This document shows, one piece after another, positions 9,022-17,089 of a stretch of DNA of 35,615 nucleotides. The stretch covers positions 1 to 35,615 of the forward strand of contig CAYMEW010000039.1 in assembly GCA_964389755.1 (NCBI GenBank), given 5' to 3'. The position numbers and the translations under genes are program-made. The number at the start of each line of letters is the position of its first letter. Position 1 is the stretch's first letter. This stretch comes from JBBSUQ01 sp964389755 (GTDB lineage Bacteria; Bacteroidota; Bacteroidia; Flavobacteriales_D; Crocinitomicaceae). The notes under the pieces are model-generated. The model had not been told where the DNA came from, did no database searches, and saw nothing but the letters and a program-made list of their open reading frames with translations.

Positions 9022-9723
9022 ATGCGCATAAAAAGTTTTGTTGTTTTAATTCTGGGAGCAGGCCTTTTGGCCTGCTCTTCTGTTTCAGAAGTACACGTCA
9101 GTGCCGAAAATAAAGCGGTGCTTGCACAGGCTCACGCGGCCGGCCCCCTGGATTCGCTCATTGCTCCTTACCGGGATTCGCTGACTGCGGAAATGAACGA
9201 AGTGATCGGACGATCGGCTGATGATCTGGTACCTGAACGACCGTCCGGCACGCTCAATAACTGGACTGCCGACGCGCTGCTGCGCTACGGCCGCAAATAC
9301 GTGCCGCAGGATGCCTCCTGCATCAGTTTGCTCAATACCGGAGGATTGCGTTCGGTAATCAGCACGGGAGCCGTAACACTCGGAGATATGTATAAGGTTA
9401 TGCCCTTCGACAACCTGGTCGTGGTCGTGCGTATTTCCCCGGAAAAAGTCCGTGAACTCGAAAATTACCTGGTACGTTCGGGAGGTGAACCGATCGGCGG
9501 AACCAGGCTTGTGGACGGGAAACTACAATTACCGGCAGGAGACCGCGGCCTGTGGGTGATCACCTCCGATTACCTGGCAAATGGCGGAGATAAGATGAAT
9601 TTCCTGCGCGATCCGGAGGACATCATCCAAACCGACGTGCTGTTACGCGATGTTTTCATTGACGCCGTAAAGCAGCAGCAAGTACTTCGTGCCGATACGA
9701 CCTCCCGCATTCAAATTCCGTAA
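9022..9723 (+). CDS. Lipoprotein with 5'-nucleotidase C-terminal (substrate-binding) domain
   Basis: A 233-residue lipoprotein. With the ATG at 9022 the signal ends in a lipobox, LLAC at 15-18, so Cys18 would be lipidated. The rest matches the C-terminal domain of UshA-type 5'-nucleotidases: GTLNNWTADALLRYG, then LLNTGGLRSVI (the Asn-Gly-Gly-x-Arg nucleotide-binding loop), MPFDNLVV, and VITSDYLANGGDKMNFL. The metallophosphatase half is missing here and is encoded by the next gene 2 nt downstream. Together they equal one UshA in two pieces, with the order of the domains reversed relative to the fused enzyme. The likely role is binding the base and ribose of nucleotides in the periplasm or at a membrane face. 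It starts 16 nt after the nuclease gene, in the same operon. Confidence 0.87.
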   Translation: MRIKSFVVLILGAGLLACSSVSEVHVSAENKAVLAQAHAAGPLDSLIAPYRDSLTAEMNEVIGRSADDLVPERPSGTLNNWTADALLRYGRKYVPQDASCISLLNTGGLRSVISTGAVTLGDMYKVMPFDNLVVVVRISPEKVRELENYLVRSGGEPIGGTRLVDGKLQLPAGDRGLWVITSDYLANGGDKMNFLRDPEDIIQTDVLLRDVFIDAVKQQQVLRADTTSRIQIP

Positions 9724-9725
9724 TC

Positions 9726-10640
9726 ATGAAGAGAAGAAGTTTTTTACAGCAGTCCATTTTGGTCGGAACGGCACTCAGTGTATCACCGAACCTGCTTGCC
9801 GCGAAAGGCACGAAAACGCGTAAGCTGACGATCCTTCATACGAACGATACGCATTCGAACATCGATCCGTTTCCGGCCACACACGCAAAATACCCGGGAC
9901 GGGGCGGTGTGGTGGCACGCAATCGCATGATCGAGCAGGTGCGATCCGAGGAAGAACAGGTTTTGTTGCTGGATGCCGGAGATATTTTCCAGGGTACTCC
10001 TTATTTCAATAAATACCACGGCGTTCTAGAGATGAAACTGATGTCCAAAATGGCTTACGACGCCGCAACGATGGGCAACCACGATTTCGATGCAGGACTG
10101 GACGGCTTTTTACGTGCACAGGAGGAAGCAAACTTCCCTTTTCTTTGTGCCAATTACGATTTTTCGGATACGGTTCTCGCCGGGAAAACGCAGTCCCGAA
10201 CGACCATTCAGAAAGGTTCTGTGAAAGTCGGCATATTCGGGCTGGGCGTGGAACTTGCCGGGCTTGTACCCGATTCCAAATTCGGGGAGACCCGTTACCT
10301 CGATCCGATCGAAACGGCCCGTGTCGAAGTCAAAGCCTTACAGGATGAAGGCTGCGACCTGATCATTTGCCTGTCGCACCTCGGGTACGACTATGAAGAC
10401 CCGCAAACGGCCAGCGATCTGAAACTGGCGCGCGAGACTTCCGGCATTCACCTCATCATTGGCGGCCACACGCACACTTTTTTGGAAAAACCGACCGTTG
10501 TAACAAACGCTGAGGGACAGCAGACACTGGTGAACCAGGTCGGTTGGGCGGGTGTTACGCTCGGAAGAATTGATTTTCATTTTGATCCCAAACGTCGTAC
10601 GGACAGTGAACAAATTCTTATCATAGCTGATAATGTGTAA
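9726..10640 (+). CDS. Metallophosphatase half of a split 5'-nucleotidase
   Basis: This 304-residue protein carries the N-terminal catalytic domain of 5'-nucleotidase (UshA family), which hydrolyses nucleoside monophosphates and related esters using two metal ions. The N-terminus MKRRSFLQQS followed by a hydrophobic stretch looks like a Tat signal, fitting export of a folded metalloenzyme. Metal-site motifs are all present: HTNDTHS (Asp41, His43), DAGDIFQGT, the GNHDFD block and GGHTHT. It stops where the fused family members would continue into the C-terminal domain, which is encoded just upstream. The 2-nt spacing implies coupled translation. With the secreted endonuclease and the TonB receptor in the same operon, it would release phosphate and nucleosides from imported nucleotides. 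Confidence 0.9.
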   Translation: MKRRSFLQQSILVGTALSVSPNLLAAKGTKTRKLTILHTNDTHSNIDPFPATHAKYPGRGGVVARNRMIEQVRSEEEQVLLLDAGDIFQGTPYFNKYHGVLEMKLMSKMAYDAATMGNHDFDAGLDGFLRAQEEANFPFLCANYDFSDTVLAGKTQSRTTIQKGSVKVGIFGLGVELAGLVPDSKFGETRYLDPIETARVEVKALQDEGCDLIICLSHLGYDYEDPQTASDLKLARETSGIHLIIGGHTHTFLEKPTVVTNAEGQQTLVNQVGWAGVTLGRIDFHFDPKRRTDSEQILIIADNV

Positions 10641-10645
10641 CTTTG
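10638..10645 (+). promoter_or_regulatory. Possible -7 box for the downstream barrel-like gene
   Basis: TAACTTTG matches TAnnTTTG and overlaps the stop codon of the phosphatase gene. No convincing TTTG is seen at the right distance upstream. It would give a leader of about 65 nt to the ATG at 10718. A weak hairpin CCCAAA/TTTGGG (10684-10699) lies in that leader. Confidence 0.35.
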
Positions 10646-10717
10646 TGGTGCTAATATTTGTTTTAGCGTGAAATAAAACAAACCCCAAAGCGTTTTGGGA
10701 ATTTTAAACTCAACTAC

Positions 10718-11398
10718 ATGCAAAGAGCAATTATCTTCATCGCCCTCCTGGGCTTCGGATCTTACGGACTGGCGCAAAACGACCCGCAATACATTATTGT
10801 GGACAAAGACGTTAAAAAACAAAAAGAGCACCGCGTGGTGGACAATTCGTTCGTGATCAAGTTCACGCCGACACAGTTGCTTGCCGGTGAAATTAACTTC
10901 GGTGCCGAATTCAAAACCGGGGAGCGCAGCAGCGTGGAGGTGGAAGCCGGCCCCACAATTACCCAGATCGGTGCCGGACGTTTTACAACCGGTTACCAGG
11001 ATTATTTCGGTGCCTACCCTTCATCCGGAGTCGGAGTATTCACATCTGCGGCCTTTCGCTATTACCCGGCTGACCTGTATCCTTCGCTGAATCGCTTCTA
11101 CATTTCTCCGAAAGTACGCTACCGTTGTTACAACACGATGTACAATTTTTCGGGTGATACGGGTACCAAACGCGGCGCCGAGAACCAGGTAGGTTTCATT
11201 TTCAATGCCGGTCTGCAGACATGGCTTTCCGATCAGTTTGCGATCGATTATTTCGTGGGCCTCGGGATCGGTTATTCCGTAAGCACGTCTTACCAGCCAA
11301 ATTACGGCCCGATGGACAGCCAGGTGATCAATAAATATGTATATCGTCAGACAAACTATATTTTCAACATCGGTGTAAAGGTCGGTATCGGAAACTAA
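10718..11398 (+). CDS. Putative outer-membrane beta-barrel protein, function unknown
   Basis: A 226-residue exported protein. The signal peptide ends GLAQ (residue 20). A short charged linker (DKDVKKQKEHRVVD) is followed by alternating strand-like segments such as FVIKFTPTQLLAGEINFGAEF, SSVEVEAGPTIT, GVGVFTSAAFRYYP, and a closing FNIGVKVGIGN. This pattern suits a small 8-10-strand outer-membrane barrel of the DUF3575/OmpA-barrel sort. No catalytic residues are evident. It lies 77 nt downstream of the nucleotidase genes and ends at a clear terminator. It may be the last member of the same locus or have its own promoter. The functional link to nucleotide uptake is positional only. Confidence 0.75.
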   Translation: MQRAIIFIALLGFGSYGLAQNDPQYIIVDKDVKKQKEHRVVDNSFVIKFTPTQLLAGEINFGAEFKTGERSSVEVEAGPTITQIGAGRFTTGYQDYFGAYPSSGVGVFTSAAFRYYPADLYPSLNRFYISPKVRYRCYNTMYNFSGDTGTKRGAENQVGFIFNAGLQTWLSDQFAIDYFVGLGIGYSVSTSYQPNYGPMDSQVINKYVYRQTNYIFNIGVKVGIGN

Positions 11399-11424
11399 GC
11401 ATATTCGAATATTACCCAATAAAG

Positions 11425-11452
11425 AAGGCTGCCCGATCGGAGCAGCCTTTTT
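11425..11452. terminator. Terminator shared by convergent genes
   Basis: An 8-bp stem AAGGCTGC (11425-11432) pairs with 11442-11449, followed on the plus strand by five T. It lies between the barrel-like gene (ending 11398) and the convergent lpdA (ending 11475). On the minus strand the following sequence is also T-rich, so it may work both ways. Confidence 0.75.
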
Positions 11453-11474
11453 CTATGATTGAAAATCTGTTTCG

Positions 11475-12866
11475 TTACAGGTGAATCACTTCTCCGTAAG
11501 CTGCTGCCGCCGCTTCCATCACCGCCTCTGACATCGTCGGGTGCGGGTGAACGGTTTTAATGAGTTCCTCGCCGGTTGTTTCAAGTTTGCGCACGGCCAC
11601 GATCTCAGCGATCATTTCCGTTACGTTGGCGCCGATCATGTGCCCGCCGAGCAATTCTCCGTACTTGGCATCGAAGATCAGTTTTACGAATCCGTCTTTG
11701 GCACCGGCTGCACTTGCTTTTCCGGAAGCGCTGAACGGGAATTTACCCACTTTGATCTCGTATCCTGCCTCTTTCGCTGCTTTTTCGGTCATTCCGACAG
11801 AAGCGACTTCCGGTGAGCAGTAAGTACAGCCCGGGATGTTGTTATAATCAAGCGGTTCCGGGTGATGTCCGGCGATCTTTTCCACACAGATAATTCCTTC
11901 TGCGGAAGCCACGTGGGCCAGAGCTGCCGTAGGCAGAACGTCCCCGATTGCGTAGTATCCCGGGATATTCGTCTGGTAGTAATCATTCACAAGGATGCGT
12001 CCCCTGTCCGTTACGATCCCAACTTCTTCCAGACCGATGTTCTCGATATTAGCCTGGATACCGACAGCCGAAAGTACGACATCGCACTCGAGTTTTTCCT
12101 CACCTTTCTGAGTTTTAACCGTTACGACGTTCGTTTTACCACTTGTATCAACGCTTTCTACAGAAGCATTCGTCATAACCGAAATTCCTGCTTTCTTGAA
12201 TGATTTTTCGAGTTGTTTTGAAACCTCTTCGTCTTCGATCGGAACGATGTTCGGCATGTATTCAACCACGGTTACTTCCGTCCCAATCGCATTGTAGAAA
12301 TAAGCAAACTCCACGCCGATCGCTCCGGATCCGACAACCACCATTTTCTTCGGTTGTTTTTTAAGCGTGAGTGCTTCGCGGTAACCGATAATGCGTTCAC
12401 CATCCTGTTTCAGGTTCGGCAGTTCGCGTGAACGAGCTCCCGTAGCGATGATTATTCCCTTATCGGCTGTATATTCCGCACTTTTACCCTCTTCATCCTT
12501 TACGGTGATCTTTTTACCGGTTTTGAGAGTTGCCGTTCCTTTGATGACATCGATCTTATTCTTTTTCATCAGGAACTGGATCCCGTTACTCATGCCGTTT
12601 GCCACTCCGCGGCTGCGTTCTACCATAGCCGAAAAATCCGCTTTGGCATCCTTAACGCTGATCCCGTAATCGGAAGCATGCGTGAGGTATTCGAACACGT
12701 TTGCACTTTTGAGCAGGGCCTTCGTCGGAATACATCCCCAGTTGAGGCAGATTCCTCCGAGGGATTCACGTTCAACGATCGCCGTTTTAAGGCCGAGTTG
12801 CGAAGCCCGGATTGCAGCAACATAGCCGCCGGGGCCACTTCCAATAACTATAATATCGTAATTCAT
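11475..12866 (-). CDS. lpdA: Dihydrolipoyl dehydrogenase (E3)
   Basis: A 463-residue flavoprotein that reoxidises dihydrolipoamide of the 2-oxoacid dehydrogenase complexes and/or the glycine cleavage system, passing electrons to NAD+. The FAD-binding Rossmann motif is IGSGPGGYVAA (8-18). The redox-active disulfide is GGICLNWGCIPTK (Cys40 and Cys45). A second GSGAIGVEF motif marks NAD binding, and SAVGIQANIENIGLEEVG and YAIGDV follow as in the family. The C-terminal HPHPTMSE holds the catalytic His442-Glu447 pair. The length is full. It stands alone on the minus strand, divergent from the helical-protein gene. A TAACTTCG element a little upstream of its start resembles a -7 box but has one mismatch. 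Confidence 0.96.
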   Translation of the reverse strand: MNYDIIVIGSGPGGYVAAIRASQLGLKTAIVERESLGGICLNWGCIPTKALLKSANVFEYLTHASDYGISVKDAKADFSAMVERSRGVANGMSNGIQFLMKKNKIDVIKGTATLKTGKKITVKDEEGKSAEYTADKGIIIATGARSRELPNLKQDGERIIGYREALTLKKQPKKMVVVGSGAIGVEFAYFYNAIGTEVTVVEYMPNIVPIEDEEVSKQLEKSFKKAGISVMTNASVESVDTSGKTNVVTVKTQKGEEKLECDVVLSAVGIQANIENIGLEEVGIVTDRGRILVNDYYQTNIPGYYAIGDVLPTAALAHVASAEGIICVEKIAGHHPEPLDYNNIPGCTYCSPEVASVGMTEKAAKEAGYEIKVGKFPFSASGKASAAGAKDGFVKLIFDAKYGELLGGHMIGANVTEMIAEIVAVRKLETTGEELIKTVHPHPTMSEAVMEAAAAAYGEVIHL

Positions 12867-12956
12867 ATCTGATTTGTGTTGCAGGGCGAAGTTAACAGTT
12901 TTTTTCCGATTGTGAAATTCGTTTTTGTGATCCGATCCCTTTCAAATGCGGAAGTG

Positions 12957-12964
12957 TATCTTTG
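12957..12964 (+). promoter_or_regulatory. -7 box 5 nt before a start codon
   Basis: TATCTTTG is a perfect TAnnTTTG element, and the ATG at 12970 follows after exactly 5 nt. No good -33 TTTG is seen at 19-21 nt. The position argues that translation starts at or after 12970 and not at the earlier in-frame ATG (12946), which would lie upstream of the transcript. Confidence 0.5.
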
Positions 12965-12969
12965 TTTGT

Positions 12970-13500
12970 ATGAAGGCTCATCCGGAAATGACTACCGTTC
13001 GACATTTTATTGAAACGATCCGCCTCGAACGCGATTTTAAAGGCTACGCAGCCTATTTTAAGCAAAATCCGGATGCACTTCACGAACTCATTGCATTGAC
13101 CGGGAGTAACGAAGCTCATCCCGTGCCGGAGTATGCTTCCTGGATACTAACGCATTTGCCGGATGAAGGCGTGGATATTAGCGGACACAAAGTCTTGTTG
13201 ACGCAGATCTTTCTGAGCACGGAAAATGAAAGCGTTCTGCGAAACGTGACCCGTGTTTTACAAAAAGTTGCTTACGATGAAGCACTCGAAACGGCCGTTT
13301 TCGATCGGTGCATGTCCATTCTTTGCAGTTCCGTGCACAAAGTCGCTGCACAGGCCTTCGCACTCAATCTGCTGATTCGTTTCGTACGAAAGTACCCCGG
13401 GTTACGTCCCGAAGTGCTGCAAACCGCCGAACTTCATTCCCGCGGGAAAACTGCCGCCTACCAAACGGCTTTGGGCCGCTTTAAAAAACAAACGGCCTGA
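12970..13500 (+). CDS. Uncharacterised helical (HEAT-like) protein
   Basis: About 176 residues, cytoplasmic, with no signal or membrane segment. The sequence is rich in amphipathic helices separated by short turns, for example YASWILTHLPDEG, ESVLRNVTRVLQKVAYDEAL, and KVAAQAFALNLLIRFVRKYPGL, which suggests a HEAT or ARM-like helical repeat. No enzyme motif is visible. I chose 12970 because a perfect -7 promoter element ends 5 nt before it; 12988 (MTTVRHF) is possible, and 12946 is unlikely for the same reason. It is divergent from lpdA. Function is not assignable from sequence. Confidence 0.75.
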   Translation: MKAHPEMTTVRHFIETIRLERDFKGYAAYFKQNPDALHELIALTGSNEAHPVPEYASWILTHLPDEGVDISGHKVLLTQIFLSTENESVLRNVTRVLQKVAYDEALETAVFDRCMSILCSSVHKVAAQAFALNLLIRFVRKYPGLRPEVLQTAELHSRGKTAAYQTALGRFKKQTA

Positions 13501-13690
13501 TTTATTTCTGAAACATCCTGCTCTTTTCACGCACTTTTGCTTTTCGATTTTCTATTTTTTCATGCGCCTGATGACTCTTTATTTGATGTACAACTAGCGA
13601 AATCAACATTATTATAAATTTTAACAAATACGCAAATTACTGAATAACAAATACATAAATACAAAAGCAAAAATTTTATAGTACCTTGTA

Positions 13691-13722
13691 TTGCATAATA
13701 CATTCTTTTACATATATCTTTG
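13691..13722 (+). promoter_or_regulatory. Promoter of the PadR-PspC operon
   Basis: TTG (13691-13693), a 21-nt spacer, then the perfect -7 box TATCTTTG (13715-13722). The ATG at 13738 follows 15 nt after the box. The sequence upstream (13501-13690) is very AT-rich and holds no gene. PadR regulators commonly repress their own operon, but I see no obvious palindrome over this promoter. Confidence 0.6.
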
Positions 13723-13737
13723 TATAAAATCAGCAGT

Positions 13738-14061
13738 ATGAACCTCGAAAATACAAAGGCACAAATGCGGAAAGGGATTCTCGAATTCTGTATTCTTTCT
13801 TTACTTAAGAAACAGGAAGCTTATCCTTCCGAAATTCTCGAAAAGTTAAAGGAAGCCCGTCTGATCGTTGTGGAAGGCACCCTCTATCCGCTCCTGACGC
13901 GCCTGAAGAACATGGAACTGCTTGCCTATCGCTGGGAAGAATCTTCCTCCGGTCCGCCACGCAAGTACTATTCACTGACCAAAATGGGTAAGGCCTTTCT
14001 GGAAGAACTCGACTCCACCTGGCACGAACTGAATACGGCCGTTCAACAGATAACCAAATAA
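13738..14061 (+). CDS. PadR-family transcriptional regulator
   Basis: A 107-residue winged-helix DNA-binding protein. It is almost entirely the PadR domain: GILEFCILSLLKKQEAYPSE, then the signature EGTLYPLLTRLKNMELLAYRW followed by GPPRKYYSLTKMGKAFLEEL, the recognition helix and wing. Such proteins bind as dimers and usually repress the operon they sit in, with release by a ligand or signal that is not predictable here. The start at 13738 (MNLENTKAQ) fits the promoter 15 nt upstream; a TTG at 13720 is part of the promoter box and is rejected. The gene ends 9 nt before the PspC-domain gene, and a PadR plus PspC-domain pair is a recurrent arrangement in Bacteroidota. Confidence 0.93.
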   Translation: MNLENTKAQMRKGILEFCILSLLKKQEAYPSEILEKLKEARLIVVEGTLYPLLTRLKNMELLAYRWEESSSGPPRKYYSLTKMGKAFLEELDSTWHELNTAVQQITK

Positions 14062-14070
14062 AACACGACT

Positions 14071-15609
14071 ATGAAAAAGACAATTTCCGTAAACATAAAA
14101 GGCTTTCACTTCCTGATCGAAGAGGAAGGATACAAATTACTGCAGGCATACCTCGACCGACTTAAGGAAAGTATGCGCGACGTGCAGGGACATGAAGAGA
14201 TCATCGAAGACATCGAGATCCGGATTGCCGAACTATGCAGTGAACAACTCGAGCGCGGCAGGCAGGTTGTGGAAACCGAAGCGATCCGCGAGATCATCGG
14301 GAAACTCGGAAAACCCGAGGATTTTTTAGACGTGGAAGAAGAAAATGAACCGGGCGAAAAACACCGGTACACGCAAGCGGAAAATGACGAACCTTCGCGG
14401 CGTTTATTCCGTGACGATGAACACGCGATGATCGGCGGGGTTTGCGCCGGACTTTCAAACTTTACACGCATTGACGTTACAATCATCCGCTTGTTGTTCC
14501 TCATCTTTTTCGGATTGAGCTGGACATTGTACATCATTTTATGGATCATCATTCCCCAACCGAACTCCACGATCGACCGGCTTAAGATGAAAGGTCAGCC
14601 TATAACCTTCGACAATATCCGCGAAGAAGTGGAAGCAGCCACGGGACGCATTGCGCGCGAAGGCAAACGCGTATCCAGGCGCGTCAAGCGTGAGTTCGAA
14701 CAGGGCAAACGTTTTAGTTCACTGGGCAACCTGATCCGTTCATTGATCGGCATCGTGCTGATCCTCGGCGGAATCGGTATGCTCATTACATTCGTTGTTT
14801 TTGTGGCATCCGGGTTTCAGTTTATCCCGATCGAAGGCGATAACGGGTACCTGTCCTTCCAGGATGCCAATTCGCTCCTGCTCAGTTCTCCGGATGACGC
14901 CTGGTGGGGAATGTTCTTCGTCACCATTGCCGTAGTGAGTTTAATCCTCCTGTTTATAAGTCACGGTTCTTACCTGATCTTTCGCATTAAAAATAAACTG
15001 ACACGCATTCTTTCGATCGGACTGACGCTTATCTGTATTACGTCGGGTATTTTTTGTTTTGTATTCGGTGCACGGGTAGGTCGTGACTTCTCCATGGACG
15101 GAAAACTCGAGCGCGAGATCGGTGCGATCGCTTCTGAAGAGCTGGTGATTAGGAACGAATCTGCCGAGCGCTTTACGGACAAAGGTTTCCTGATCCGGGA
15201 AGGTGATCATGCCATTCCCTTACATGTTAGCGGAAACCAGATCATAAACAGCGGATTCGATATTCGATATCGCGTTTCTCCGGACAGCCTTTTCCACATA
15301 TACCAGCGCCTGGGTGCGCGCGGAAAAAGCACCCGCGAGGCCGTGCACAGGGCTGAAAATATCGTGCACAATATCCGCTTACAGGGCGACAGTCTTTTTG
15401 TAGAAAACACGTATCACTATCCGAAATCCGACCTGATCCGCGCACAATATTCGGAGTTACTCATCGAAATTCCGGCGGGCGCACACGCACTTGTCAACGG
15501 AACGTACGTGGATCTTGAGTCGGTACGGGAGGATGGAGATCACGATCTGCCTGCGCGTGCGTACGGTCATGTCCGCATGAACGGGCGCTACGAACATTAC
15601 GGGAACTGA
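14071..15609 (+). CDS. PspC-domain multi-pass membrane protein
   Basis: A 512-residue inner-membrane protein. Residues 1-100 are soluble and charged, with a helical segment (ISVNIKGFHFLIEEEGYKLL and a HEEIIEDIEIRIAEL stretch). Residues about 109-163 are a PspC domain: RRLFRDDEHAMIGGVCAGLS followed by a hydrophobic helix ending IIPQP. Predicted membrane helices lie near 137-161, 220-248, 279-303 and 312-333. The C-terminal 170 residues are soluble and strand-rich, resembling the adhesin-like GIN/toast-rack domains that accompany PspC in this phylum. PspC proteins sense or respond to envelope stress. It is co-transcribed with PadR, so repression by that protein is the likely control. Confidence 0.88.
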   Translation: MKKTISVNIKGFHFLIEEEGYKLLQAYLDRLKESMRDVQGHEEIIEDIEIRIAELCSEQLERGRQVVETEAIREIIGKLGKPEDFLDVEEENEPGEKHRYTQAENDEPSRRLFRDDEHAMIGGVCAGLSNFTRIDVTIIRLLFLIFFGLSWTLYIILWIIIPQPNSTIDRLKMKGQPITFDNIREEVEAATGRIAREGKRVSRRVKREFEQGKRFSSLGNLIRSLIGIVLILGGIGMLITFVVFVASGFQFIPIEGDNGYLSFQDANSLLLSSPDDAWWGMFFVTIAVVSLILLFISHGSYLIFRIKNKLTRILSIGLTLICITSGIFCFVFGARVGRDFSMDGKLEREIGAIASEELVIRNESAERFTDKGFLIREGDHAIPLHVSGNQIINSGFDIRYRVSPDSLFHIYQRLGARGKSTREAVHRAENIVHNIRLQGDSLFVENTYHYPKSDLIRAQYSELLIEIPAGAHALVNGTYVDLESVREDGDHDLPARAYGHVRMNGRYEHYGN

Positions 15610-15694
15610 CGATCAAAGTGTTAGCGAGCTGTTAATTTAACTATTTCGTAAAGTTTAAATTGGCGAAATGCATCCTGTTTAAACATTAAAACAG

Positions 15695-15702
15695 TAACTT
15701 TG
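15695..15702 (+). promoter_or_regulatory. -7 box 5 nt before the exonuclease gene
   Basis: TAACTTTG is a perfect TAnnTTTG element. Exactly 5 nt separate it from the ATG at 15708. The -33 region is weak. Transcription would begin at about the A of the start codon, a leaderless arrangement. Confidence 0.5.
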
Positions 15703-15707
15703 CGGTG

Positions 15708-17087
15708 ATGCAATATGCCATTATTGATATTGAGACTACCGGAGGCAGCCCTAAAAGTTCAAAAATCACTGAAATCGCTATTTTCAAGCACAACGGTACG
15801 GAAATTACAGATCAGTTCGTTACACTGATCAATCCGGAAATGGAAATACCTGATTTCATTGTCAAACTTACAGGAATTAGTGATGAAATGGTCGCCGGTG
15901 CACCGAAATTTTACGAGATTGCCCGGCAAATCGTGGAGTTTACGGAAGATTGCGTATTTGTGGCACACAATGTCGGTTTTGACTATGGCATGGTCCGGCA
16001 GGAATTCAAAAGGCTGGGGTTCGATTACCGGCGCACGCATCTGTGTACGGTTCGCGCTTCGCGTTACGTAATTCCCGGACATGAATCCTACAGCCTTGGA
16101 AAGCTGACCCGAAACCTGGGCATCGAACTCAATGGCAGGCACCGCGCCGGGGGGGACGCCCTGGCAACCACGCATCTTTTCCAGATGTTGTTGGAAACAG
16201 ATAAGAACAAACTGAGTACGTTCCTGCAGGACGACCTGAACCCGGCCGTGCTCAATCCGAACCTGGACCTCGACATGCTCGATGAGATCCCAAATAAGAC
16301 AGGGGTTTACAAGTTTTTTAATGAATTCAGCCAAATCATTTACATCGGGAAGAGCAAGCACATTCGCAAGCGCATCGACCAGCACCTGAAAAATACCAAA
16401 ACGAAGAAGGGAATGCAGCTTATCCGGGATATTCACCGGATCGAATTTGAACTGACCGGCTCGGAACTCATTGCCCTCTTACTTGAATCGAAACTGATCA
16501 AAGAACACCGTCCGGTTTATAATACAGCCCTTAAAAAACACCTTTTCCCGTATTGCCTCGTACCCTATTACGACGAGGCGGGCTATCTGCACTTGTGTAC
16601 TGCACTTACCAGCAAAAGAAACGAAGCGGATATCCTCACCTATTTCAGTACGAAAAGGGACGCTTCCAATTTCCTGGCCAACCTGTGCGAGAATTACCAC
16701 CTGTGTCAAAAACTATGTCATATTTACCTTTCGGGAAGCGCCTGTTTCAATTATTCCATCCGCAAATGCGACGGTGCCTGTATCGGAGAAGAAAGCCCGG
16801 AAGTCTATAATCTACGCGTGAAAGAAGCAATCGCGCATTTGGAAATCGTTCCTGAAACCTATTTCCTGCTGGAAAACGGTCGTTCACGCGGCGAAAAGAG
16901 CCTGGTTCTGATCGAAAACGGCATTTTAAGAGGTTACGGACACGTCCCTTTCTACATTCAACGCAGTCATCCGCGCAACTGGAAAAAGTTTATTTCATTT
17001 GAAAAAGACGACCGGGATTCGCGTTCGATCCTTGGTGTTTATCTGCGCCAGAACCCCGATCTGCCACGTATTCACCTTGAATCGTAG
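15708..17087 (+). CDS. DnaQ-like exonuclease fused to a GIY-YIG (UvrC/Cho-type) endonuclease
   Basis: A 459-residue two-nuclease fusion. Residues 1-165 are a DEDDh 3'-5' exonuclease of the DNA polymerase III epsilon type: AIIDIETTGG (Asp7, Glu9), HNVGFD (Asp92), and HRAGGDA (His145, Asp150), so the catalytic set is complete. Residues about 196-275 are a GIY-YIG domain: NKTGVYKFF, IIYIGKSKHIRKR and the metal-binding Glu260 in ALLLESKLIK, ending HRPVYN. The C-terminal part has a Cys-rich block, CQKLC then SACFNYSIRKCDGACIGEE, which could bind a metal. Fusions of this type are known and resemble Cho, the UvrC-like nuclease of nucleotide excision repair. The cytoplasmic role is probably repair. 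It ends 2 nt before the convergent ORF6N gene. Confidence 0.9.
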   Translation: MQYAIIDIETTGGSPKSSKITEIAIFKHNGTEITDQFVTLINPEMEIPDFIVKLTGISDEMVAGAPKFYEIARQIVEFTEDCVFVAHNVGFDYGMVRQEFKRLGFDYRRTHLCTVRASRYVIPGHESYSLGKLTRNLGIELNGRHRAGGDALATTHLFQMLLETDKNKLSTFLQDDLNPAVLNPNLDLDMLDEIPNKTGVYKFFNEFSQIIYIGKSKHIRKRIDQHLKNTKTKKGMQLIRDIHRIEFELTGSELIALLLESKLIKEHRPVYNTALKKHLFPYCLVPYYDEAGYLHLCTALTSKRNEADILTYFSTKRDASNFLANLCENYHLCQKLCHIYLSGSACFNYSIRKCDGACIGEESPEVYNLRVKEAIAHLEIVPETYFLLENGRSRGEKSLVLIENGILRGYGHVPFYIQRSHPRNWKKFISFEKDDRDSRSILGVYLRQNPDLPRIHLES

Positions 17088-17089
17088 AC

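Noticed and set aside
12946..12969. Earlier in-frame ATG for the helical protein
   Set aside because: It lies upstream of a perfect -7 box (12957-12964), so it would not be in the transcript from that promoter.
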